DNA of 64,000 nucleotides from Limnomonas spitsbergensis (Eukaryota > Chlorophyta > Chlorophyceae > Chlamydomonadales). Under the pieces are notes generated by a model. That model saw nothing but the letters and a program-made list of their open reading frames with translations. It was not told the DNA's origin and did not search any database. The position numbers were made by a program, and so were the translations under genes. The stretch covers positions 2,322,501 to 2,386,500 of the forward strand of contig JAYJMM010000032.1 of the NCBI GenBank assembly GCA_037349105.1. The letters run 5' to 3'. Shown one piece after another: positions 33,384-44,500 of this stretch (position 1 is its first letter; every line of letters starts with the position of its first letter).

Positions 33384-33478
33384 GCCTAGGGGTGACGCTG
33401 AGCTGGCATGACAGGGTGACGTTGAGCTGGCGTGACAGAGCGACGCTGAGCTGGCATGACAGCGACCTGGAGCTGGAG
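33384..33478 (+). repeat. Short repeats copied from the sigma stop-codon region
   Basis: The last coding segment (gctgagctggcttga) is followed by three or four copies (gacgctgagctggcatgaca) of about 27 bp in the 3' untranslated region. Confidence 0.85.
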
Positions 33479-34836
33479 CTGAGAAGATGACCTGGACACA
33501 GTTTATGAGCTGGCACGGGCGACAGTTGCCGCTGCGTTGTTTTAAGTGGCAAGGCGCAGCCTGCTGCTCTGCCGGTTATGTAAGGGTTCACGGTATCAAT
33601 CGCGGCAAATATTGCGGTAGTTTTACTGGCATGTCTGGTCCTCATGAGCAAGAGTGCAATTTTTTATTTGGACCAGTCTTATTTTCAGCAGGCCTCAGAC
33701 AATCTTTGGGGGGAGGCCAGGATGGCGCCACTTAAGTCCATTAAGAAACGATCATGGCGGGCCTGTGGGTGGTAGCCCAAGCAGCCCAAGCAGCAGGGTA
33801 TGCTCTGACCCAGGCCCCTGTCGATAGATTAGGTGCAGCTGGGGTGCAACTTCTGTGCACTAAAGAACATTTCCGGGTTGCTTTGGAAGGTTTGCGGAAA
33901 CATTTTGGTTTGATAAAGTATTTGTTGGGTAGTGAAGGTTCGTTTTATTTTGAGCCTTGTTGGCCGGGCTGAGCTGAGGGTGTTGAAGGGGACAGGATCG
34001 TTACTGCCTGACTGGAGCAAGGACAAGGAACACAAGTGGCTTCAGTAGGCACTGTCTGGACCACCCCGCTTTCTTTTGAAACTTAATACGTTTTGAATAT
34101 GGTTACCTGATCAGTTACAATGCCTGTCTACAGAGACACACGCCTTACAGGGTGGAACAGTTATTTGTCATGACCGGCGGTACAGTTAGTTGCGATGACC
34201 GGCGGTACTGCCATGACAGGTGGTTAGGATAATTGCCATGACTGGCTGTTGTAGCACCCTCATAATTTTTGTCTAGACAATTGTAGGTCTCCCAAAGGCC
34301 TGGAGAGGGTCTTGTTCTTTTTGGAGATATCCTTGCACGCCAGCCGGGATGGGCTGCCTGCCCAAGCCAGCACTGTACACTACTTGGGGTTCTTGTTGCC
34401 ATATTTGAAGGGTCAGACTACTACAGGACCAATACTAATTTACTCTGCCTGAGGCTGTTGCCGATCTGGTGTTGTCTTCTGGTGTTGCGTGGTCACTGTG
34501 CCTTCGACACGCCTTGTTTTGCTAACTAATGACATCTGTCTTTAGTGCCCAGACACACATCCTGATCAGAACAATTTAGGCAGACAGAGGAGGTTGTCTT
34601 TTTTTTTATAGATCGGTACTAGGGACTGTTGTAACAATATTTGATGGACGCTGTAAACAACCCGAACTTTGCCAACAATTGAATAGGGCGCAGGAATGTT
34701 TTTGAGTCCGGCAGGTCAGGTGTTGATTGCGCTCTTCTTTTCCGCCCCAGGCGGAAAGTCACGGATTTCAGGTTCTAGCATCTCCCTGGTATCTCTCAGT
34801 CAAGGACAGCACACCTCTGGATCCTTTTGCCCCTAG

Positions 34837-34869
34837 GTCAATGACTCGACACCTCTGGGCCCTGCTTAG
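34837..34869 (-). repeat. Dispersed GAGGTGTAATGTCATTGAC repeat, copy 5
   Basis: On the plus strand it reads gtcaatgactcgacacctct gggccctgctta, the reverse complement of the family consensus. Confidence 0.65.
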
Positions 34870-35281
34870 ATAAAGCCCGGCCACGTCGGGAGACCGTCAC
34901 CCCTAGGTGCTGTGCCCGAGGTAGAAGCCTTGCACCTTCGCAAATCAAAACTACTTCGACATGTCTCCTTGTGTCATGTACCACAACTGATGCCCCGCCT
35001 CAAGAGAGGGAGAGTGATTCACAGAATTGGACAATCTGCAGATACATGTGATCCAAGAATATTGTATAGTAAGATTAGAACAGTGCATACCCGCTGGGCC
35101 CTGCTGAATTCCAGGACCATTTCCGCATTCACAAGTGCGGTCAGGCTACGTGCAATTGGCAAGGGAACCTTCGCTTCGACATACAGCTTCCATCTGCGCA
35201 GTCGTTCTTAGTGCTTACCGATTGCTTGCAGGGCCTCCTCTGAACTTCAACTTATTCCATAACTTAAATTTATTCCAGGCC

Positions 35282-35318
35282 TGTCAATGACATATTGACA
35301 TCACACCTCTGGGCCATG
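35282..35318 (-). repeat. Dispersed GAGGTGTAATGTCATTGAC repeat, copy 6
   Basis: The plus strand reads tgtcaatgacatattgacat cacacctctgggcc. The inner gtcaatgac/tattgacatca segment is doubled. Confidence 0.65.
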
Positions 35319-35568
35319 GGCTTAAAGAGCTCCGCTGCGTGAGCGCCCAGCTGTCTGATCGTGAGGAAAGAAACTTCAGGCTAGCGGAGGAGATTCCCTG
35401 CCCGCCGTAATTCCCATACGTGACAGTCCATTAGGCGCTATCAGACGCATGCGATCAGCTGGATCAAATAGGTACTCCACTACTCCCCCATCAAAGCAGA
35501 ACAGAACAATCATACCTGCACCCTATACCACAGTTCAGGGCACACAGTCTCTGAACCCCAAACCCCAG

Positions 35569-38500
35569 TCACTCCATGTCGTCCAGCTCCTCCACATCTG
35601 CCACCACGGGTGCTGGGGCTGCGGCTGCGTGCGTAGCAGGCACGTACTCCGCAATGAAAGCCGCGGCCTAATGGTCAGCAGGCATGGCGTTTGGTGAGAT
35701 TAAAAAGTACAACCTATGGGAAAACATGACAAGGGAGCTGCGCTGGTGATTGCATGGAGCAAGCAAGAGCATGAAGGAAAACCTGTAGGATAGAAGACAA
35801 GGCTTCATATGTGAAGTATGTGTCAAGCTTTTTTACAGTCCAGCAGAGCATCCCTTTAGATGCATAGGACTTGTGCCTGTGAACCGGTAAATGCACTTGA
35901 TATGCATAAGATAAAGGTGGGAACAACCCAATAAAAGTGTGAACTACCAATGGGCCTGTTTCTCACTGCAGATTCCAAGCTGGAAATATACCAGCAGGAC
36001 AAACACTGAAAATACTGTCTTGTTTGCCATCAGCAAAATTTTGGGAAGGGTTCAGGAGACGAGGGTGTAGAAGGCTGTTGAGGCCGTCAATTTCCAGACC
36101 TGCACCCTGCTATCAGGTGTCAAGAAGGCGAATGGGACTTGCTCTCAATGGGACTTTCACCTGTATGCCACCTCAGGATGAAGATCCTTATCTCCATCCC
36201 TGGAAGGTCTACATCTCTCAATCTCGACAAGGTTAAGTCTCTCAAGGTTATAAGTCTCACTAGGCGTTTAGCTTCACCTCTCACAGCCCCTACAGGGTCA
36301 ACATATATCCCTGTGACCCTGTCCCCTTACAAATCAAAAAAATGTTCTACACCCTGATCCACACCCTGGGGCAATCATGATCCACACCCTCATCCACACC
36401 CTAAGGCCATCCTGATCCACACCCTGAGACCATCCTGATCCACACCCTGGGGCCATCCTGTTCCACACCATGATCCACACCCGGGGCCATCCTGTTCCAC
36501 ACCCTGATCCACACCCTGGGGCAATCATGATCCACACCCTGCTCCACACCCTGGGGCAATCATGATCCACACCCTCATCCACACCCTAAGGCCATCCTGA
36601 TCCACACCCTGCTCCACACCCGAAGGCCATCCTGATCCACACCCTGAGGCCATCCTGATCCACACCCTGATCCACACCCTGGGGCCATCCTGATCCACAC
36701 CCTGATCCACACCCTGGGGCCATCCTGTTCCACACCCTGCTCCACACCCTGGGGCCATCCTATTCCACACCCTAATCCACACCCTGGGGCAATCATGATC
36801 CACACCCTGCTCCACACCCTGGGGCAATCCTGATCCACACCCTGCTCCACACCCTGAGCCTAAGCCTGTAGCTTATAGCTCTATCCGTGTCCTTACCTCA
36901 TCGCCATGCACAAGACTGCCAACCACCTCTGAGCTGCTGACCAGAGTCACTCCAGCAGAACGCACCAGGTCCCAGAACCCCGAATGGGCCGCGTCGTGTT
37001 GGTACCTGTTTGGGTCAGGGACCCAGGATACGGGCCGTTTTGGTCAAAACATCCCTTATGGTATTGTCTTGTATTGCATCAGTACGGTCCACTGCGGTGC
37101 ACCGACTGGAAATCCACGCATGTGTCACGCATTGGCCAATCTCCCGTGTCGTATTGCATCGTATTCCCATACACAGTCTCCTGTGTCCCTGGTTTGGGTC
37201 CGGAGGCCATTATTGAATGGGGGGCTCCCTTTTCAAGACAGAAATTCAAAGCAAGGGCGAAGTGTGTGTGGGGGGGGAGGGAGAACAGTGCAGCATAGGC
37301 CGCGTCGTGTTGGCACCTGTTTGGGTCCCGGATCATGATTGACTGGGGGGGTTCCTTTTTAGGAAAAAGTGTCAACGCAGGGGTGAGAGGCTGAAGGGAA
37401 CAATGCATGGGGGGCTCCTTGATCATGAAAGGAAGTCAAAGCAGGGGCGAAGGGGGGGGGAGGATGAAAAGTGCAACAAGGGTCGAGGCCATGCCAGCGC
37501 CTTTGACACGAGGCTCCTTGACCTGCCATTAGAAGGAACAGAGATCTGCCTGTCCAGATTCTCCTGGACAGATCCGCCTGTGAAGACCTGCCTATCCTGA
37601 TCTGTCTGTATGAATCCCTCTTTCTACACCCGCCTGCCCAGATCCGCCTGTGTAGATCTGCCTGTGTAGATCTGTCTGTCTAGATCTGTCTGCACAGAGC
37701 TCTCACTTGTCCTTGATGCCAGTCAGGAAGGTGTTGAAAGGCGTGGCACTCGAACTGTTCACACTTTCCCGTCGCATTGCTGTGCAGCAACCGAGAGCCT
37801 TGTCGTAGGACCTGCATTCAAATCCGATAAATGTTCGTTGTTTTGAATCATACTGGTCATGGCGTACGTTGTGTGTTCAAAGCAGTGCTGTGTAATTGCG
37901 CCGTAACTCAGAAAGCATGACATCATGTTACTAATGTTAGTAATTACGGTCCCTTACTAGTAGATGTAGCTTAATTTGACTTGAAATTACGGTGACTGAA
38001 GCTCAGCTACGCAATTTAGCCACCGTAAGGACCAAAATCAGAACAGCACTGGTTCAAAGTTGAATCATCAGGCTTTTTTGTTAAGAATTAGGCTTGATAC
38101 CGGTGTTGACAAAAGAGACTACGCTACACCGACCTGTTGCGCACACTCCTGTCCACAAGAGAATGCACGCGGGCACCAAGCGCCAGCACGCAAGCCTCAA
38201 GCCCGCTCCCCGCCGCCAGGAGGGCCGTGAAATCCTCCGCGGGATACTCATCACTGAGCATGGGCGCGGGCGCCGCCTCAGGTGCGGCAGGCATACCCTC
38301 ACCGGCTAACCTACAGCGTAATCCAGTGCAGTACAGTGTAATCCAGTGCAGTACAGTGTGATCCAATGCAGTACAGTGTGATTCAGTGCAGTACAGTATG
38401 ATGTGGGGCAGTACAGTGTGATTCAGAGCAGTCCAGTGTGATCCGGTACATGTCCATCCCCGACACACCTCAGCCGCTGCTGCTGCTGTTGCCCCCCTTG

Positions 38501-41500
38501 TTTATCCCCGTTCGTTTCCATCCCCCCCCCCACACCCAAGCGCCGCTGCTGCCGCTGCTAATGCTGCTCTCGTTCATCCCTGATCCCCATTTATTCCCAC
38601 ATGCCCCTCATCCCCACACCCACCCTTCAGCCGCTGCCGCTGCTGCATCCCCAGCAGGTGCACGTGGAGCCACCTCCTGAAAGGAGAATGCAGCCTTGAA
38701 CGCCGCCTCCGCCTCTCTAAAAGAAAGGCGGCGAGAAACACGCGGTGTGAACAAACTCACACAATTGTTGACATGTCAGGCACTCTGTTCAACACAGGGT
38801 GTGAATCAATTCCACATTTATGAATGATGGGTCATGTACTAAACACGTTGAAGTGCATGATTTGTGTACCGCACAAATTGATATGCATGTTTTGTGTACC
38901 GCACAGAAGTGATGTGCAGAATTGACTAACTATTCTCTGACCTGGCAGCGGGCGGCATCTGCGCCCAGGGCGTTTCAAAGACGGCCTTCACGAGCTTATC
39001 CTCTGCAGCTGGTCCGGGAAGCTGCGCAGCGCAAAACAAAACAGCAGGTTGAATAGATCGGGCTCGAGAGCAAGGCCCCAACTAGAAAACAAAGGTGTTG
39101 GTCAGACAGCTGGTCTGGGGAGCTGCGGAGCGCAACACAAGACAGCAAACAAAAACTGAACAGAATCAAGGGCCCGGCCCCCTTTCCAAACTTAACAGAA
39201 TCAAGGGCCCGGCCCCTTCAAAAAGTGATATCAGGAAGTATGTTGATCCGTGAAGCTGCGGTGCGCAAAAAAACAAGGCATCAGACAAAAACTCAACAGA
39301 ACTTAGGGCCCAACCCCCTTTTTAAACTCAACAGAACTAAGGGCCATGCCCCCTTTCTAATAACAATACCAGGAAGTCTGTTGATCCGAGCTAAGCTGCA
39401 GAGTGCAACATAAACAAGGCAGCAGACAGAAACTCAACGGAACCAAGGGCCCATCCTACCCTGCTGGAAGTCTACAGTTTGCTTAAGGGTTGCTTTGCCC
39501 TGCTTTGCTTGTAAAAGGGATGTCGGGTACATCTTCAAATCATCTCGAACCTGCACAAGCTGCTGCCCAAATCCGAATCGACTTAACTCGGTCGCTGGGG
39601 TTATCCTATTAAAGACAAGATTGAGGTGCAAACGCGCCTTAGAGACCAGACATCTCTCAGGGAAGACTTAACAACGAGTGGCTTCACTACATGGTCGTTG
39701 TGGGGAATGAAGGCATACAGTCAGCAATTCTAGCTTGTGCATTTTCCTAGCCTAGACTGGATACCTGGGGACAAAGGGGTCAGCCTTTGACATGACGTTA
39801 TGGAGGGCCAGCTCACACGACCTGGGCAGCAACAACGACTAAAATTGGAAACAGAGCCTCCAGCCATCGAGAGCCACAAGGAGCTTGGCCTACCAACACA
39901 GAAGGTCAACCTCGTGCCCAGGCTGGTCGACTTATGGGCATGCAATTTTGCATAGCAACGGGGCCATGCAGGCATATAAGTCGCATTGTGTGCATCTGCA
40001 ACACCCGCTTTGTTGTAGGTCTGTTGATCAGCCCCTGGGGCTGGTTCATCGTCATCACGGTTACGTACATCATCATCTTCCGGGCGGACCACATACTGAC
40101 ACAATCACATTATCCTGGCGTTGGGTGGTATAAATCACCAATTTATACCGTTGTGACTGTGAATACACTTGCATGTTCTCACCGGATGTGGTCTGCCCGA
40201 AAGGTTATGATGTATATATATATAACCCTGATCACGATGATGAACCAACCCCGGGGGTTGATCAGCATACCTACAACAAAGCGGGTGTTGCAGATGCACA
40301 CACAATGCGACTCGTATGTCCACATGGCCCCGTTGCTGTGCAAAATTGCCTACAATTTCCGCCAGGCCCGGAAGTTGATCGGCATGGGCACTAGGATGAC
40401 CCTCCATGTTGGTAGGCTAAGCTCCTCGTGGGGCTCAGGGCTCTCGATGGTTTGAGCCTCTGTTTCCAGCCCTAGCTGTTGTTGTTGCTAAGGTCGGCTG
40501 AGCTGGCCCTCTGGAACATCCTTCGAAATGCTGACCCCGTTGTCCCTAAGTATCCAGTCTAGCAGCAAATTGTTGAAAACGAAGAAGGCACCGGCTAGAA
40601 ATGCTGACTGGACGCTTTCATCCCCCGGCCACAACGACTTTGTACGTCCGCTTTCTGGATGTCGAATATCCCTATATGTTGCCTGCACGAGCCTGTCCAT
40701 GTTGCCATCGGCATGCTTTATGGCTCGCCGCATAGATCGCAGATCGGTCCTGGGTCCGGTACTGGGTGTGAACTTCACTCGTCATCTGGTTGCGACCTGT
40801 CACGGCGCGGGCTAGTTTGTGTCAGCTTTGGGGCTTGATCTCTGTATTTAAAGTTGTTTTCTCTGCGCGTCTAAGATTCCACCCTCCCCAGGGTATTGCA
40901 GTTGTGTTAGCGATCGGTTGGTCGATGCTGACGTGTCAATCGTCACTCGTCATCGCAACGGACGCGGACGGTGCACAGGCCACAGGCGCAGTCCCTGTCT
41001 CAAGACCCTGCTCCTGGAGTGACTGACAGAAAGGAAGGAAACGGATTGCTAGCCGCTTTCAGTTGAAGTATGGGGCTTAGTGGGCGTTTCCAAAGGCGAC
41101 TGCCAACTCATTTCGCCACCGCTGCAATTAATATTCAGCGCAAAACGCTAGTCGTATGCGTTTTTATTCATTGTTCTAAACCAGTGCCGGCAGTAGTTTT
41201 CGTCGCGGGGTTGCACGCAGTGGAATGGTGACGCAGCAGCACAAACAGCAAGCAGTGCCAAAATATGAAGACAACAAGACAACACGCGGATGCTGCCAAA
41301 CAATCAGAACATGCCACGCAAAGTGCGGACGTTACATGCAGTGGTCTGGACTGCGATCATGCTCCAGCGGTATCGCAGATTCGTTCGAAGTTGAATGGCT
41401 GAACAAGACGTAATAAAGTTAGTGACTTCAGGTAGTCGACGAAACACGAAATTTGCTCTGGTGATTCAACTCATGCATATCAATGACGTTACACCTTGCT

Positions 41501-44500
41501 CTGGGCCTTTCTCAAATAATTGTAACTCATGCATGGACGGCTCATGTTTCAATGATGGGCTTCCTTGCAAGACAGCCAAGCAGCGCACCGCAGATGTTGT
41601 TCAGCAAGCAAAAAAACAGGAAACAGTGCATGGCGGGTGCTGAGAATCAGGCACAAAGACAGCATACAGTGCGCCGATCTACAGCAGATGCTGCAAACTG
41701 GCAGAAATACAAGGAACAACGAATGCTGCCGAACAGGACGAAAACTGAAAGCAAGGCAGAGCAGTAGAGCACATATCGGGCAGAAGCACAACAAGCCATG
41801 CGCGGCAGCTGGTGTAAGTCCGCAACCTAGTTGGTAGAACTTTAACCACATCACTAGCTTATCCCAGCAGCGGATGTGGCACATGCATGCATGCTACTAG
41901 TATGGCAACTCCCACCACCACTGGTCACTCGGGCAAAGCGCCACGCAGGCACTCATTACAATCTATCCCTCCAGTGCCCTAGCGTGAAGGAGAGGCTTAG
42001 GGAGAGAGGTTGGGCAGGCCCCCCGAAGGGCGCAATAGACTTTCAACAGTCGTACTCGGGCAGGCTTGTCACGAGGAACTTCACATCACAGTGAGTACTG
42101 GTCACTGGGGCCATCACTGCGGGGTGGTGATGGGTCCCTGCTAGATGGGACTCATCTAGCAGGGACCCATCACCATTATAGCTTGAAGTCTGTGCGTACT
42201 GGGCCTATCACTGCGAGACCCTGCCTGTACTAAAAGACAAGGCCCGGACTTCTTTACGTTAAGGGCTTGCTTAATAGCACTGGCGGCCAAGCAGTCAACA
42301 GAATTAAGGGCCAGGCACCTTTTCTAAATTTGATACCAGGAAGCCAGGCCCGCCAGAAGAAAAACATTAGTCAAACGGTCCGGGCTGCTGCGGAGCACGC
42401 AACAATACAGCAGGCATGACTCGGCTGAACTCGGGAGCCAGGCCTCCTTTCGAAGGATAGACTACCCAGTTATTCAGCCGGTCGGGGAAGCTGCAGAGCG
42501 TGGGCACAAACCAGTCAGCAGCATGGCCAGGGTGCTGTGGAGCACAAGGCAGGTCAACAGCTGGTCCACGAAGCTGCTGGGTGAAGTTGCAAGGGGAGTC
42601 CGAAGGTATGATTGGGGAGGGAGCAGCTCCCCGAGTTCTGACTCCTGGCTCCCCTATTTGTTCCCTCCCCAGTCCCCACCTCTTCCTGTCGACCCTGTCT
42701 CCCACCTTCTTGCTCTCCCCACTCTCTCACCTCCTCCTGGCACCACCCTCTCCCACCTCCTATCAACCCCAATCTCTCACCTATTCACCCCTCCTCCCCT
42801 CCCCCCTCCTCTCCCACCTCCTCCTCTCTGCCCTTGACCACCTCCTGGCCCAGAGCTAGCTTGCCCAGTGCCCGGTAGAAGCGTTGAAGCGCTGGGTTGG
42901 CCGTCGCATCCGGTCGCAGCACCTCCCCCGCCCTGCTGGCCAGATCCATCCCATTGACAAGAGCCTGGAAGAGGGGGGGGGGGATGGATACTCTGTGATT
43001 CGGGGTTGAGGTTAACTGTATGAACAGCTGCATGACACCTGAACCCCGTTTAGGCATTATCCTCGGAAAGCCTGGAACCTAATGGGGCATGCCATAGCAC
43101 ACAACCCTGAACCTCATCACACCTCTGCCCCCCACTCTCTCCTGTGCCACCTGGCTCTTTGGACCCGAGGGGAGGATGCCATAGTGCACAGCCTTGCAGC
43201 CCTTCACCCCCGTGCCCCCCACTCTTTCCTCGGCAATGTGCACCTTTTTCTCTTCCAAGGCTGTGGGACCCACCTCCTTGACAGGTGGAAACCCTGAATA
43301 CCCCCCCCCCCCAAATCTCACCTGTGCCGCCTGGCTCTGCTGACCCGAGGGGAGCATGTCATCACGCGCGGCCAAGGGAGGGAAAGAGTATGTGCGGATG
43401 TCCTCTATATGGTCAGAGGGGAGGGACATGTTATGAGTGTGAGGAGGGGGGTGGGGTAGAGGGAAGGAGTACCTGCAGGCAACCTGTATATGATCAAGGA
43501 GGGAGGTGCATGCATGGGGTGGGGGGGGAGGGAGGGAAGGAGTACCTGCATGCAACCTGTATATGATCAAGGAGGGAGGTGCATGCATGGGGTGGGGGGG
43601 GGAGGGAGGGAAGAAGTACCTGCAGGCAACCTGTATATGATCAAGGAGGGAGGTGCATGCATGGGGTGGGGGGGGAGGGAGGGAAGGAGTACCTGCATGC
43701 AACCTGTATATAATCAAGGAGGGAGGTGCATGCAGGGGGTGGGGGGGGAGGGAGGGAAGGAGTACCTGCATGCAACCTGTATATAATCAAGGAGGGAGGT
43801 GCATGCAGGGGGTGTGGGGAGAGGGAGGGAAAGAGTATGTGCGGATGTCCTCTATATGGACAGGGGGGAGGGACATGTTATGAGTGTGAGGAGGGGGGTA
43901 GGGAGGGAAGGAGTACCTGCAGGCAACCTGTATATGATCAAGGAGGGAGGTGCATGCAGGGGGTGTGGGGAGAGGGAGGGAAAGAGTATGTGCGGATGTC
44001 CTCTATATGGACAGGGGGGAGGGACATGTTATGAGTGTGAAGAGGGGGGTGGGGTAGAGGGAAGGAGTACCTGCAGGCAACCTGTATATGATCAAGGAGG
44101 GAGGTGCATGCAGGGGGTGGGGGGGAGGGAGGGAAAGAGTATGTGCGGATGTCCTCTATATGGTCAGGGGGGAGGGACATGTTATGAGTGTGAGGAGGGG
44201 GGTGGGGTAGAGGGAAGGAGTACCTGCAGGCAACCTGTATATGATCAAGGAGGGAGGTGCATGCAGGGGGTGTGGGGAGAGGGAGGGAAGGAGTACCTGC
44301 AGGCAACCTGTATATGATCAAGGAGGGAGGTGCATGCAGGGGGTGGGGGGGAGGGAGGGAAAGAGTATGTGCGGATGTCCTCTATATGGTCAGGGGGGAG
44401 GGACATGTTATGAGTGTGAGGAGGGGGGTGGGGTAGAGGGAAGGAGTACCTGCAGGCAACCTGTATATGATCAAGGAGGGAGGTGCATGCAGGGGGTGGG

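Larger units (their letters stand above)
33384..35568. other. Intergenic spacer between convergent sigma and Ku80 genes
   Basis: No supported gene. It contains the stop-region repeats, a short ggtacagttagttgcgatga ccggc repeat near 34165-34215, and two inverted copies of the dispersed GAGGTGT family. An open frame at 33754-33972 has no recognisable feature. Confidence 0.55.

Noticed and set aside
42367..42705. Minus-strand 112-codon frame as an extra Ku80 exon
   Set aside because: Exon 42964-42842 joins in frame directly to 39021-38942, and this stretch consists of copies of that acceptor.
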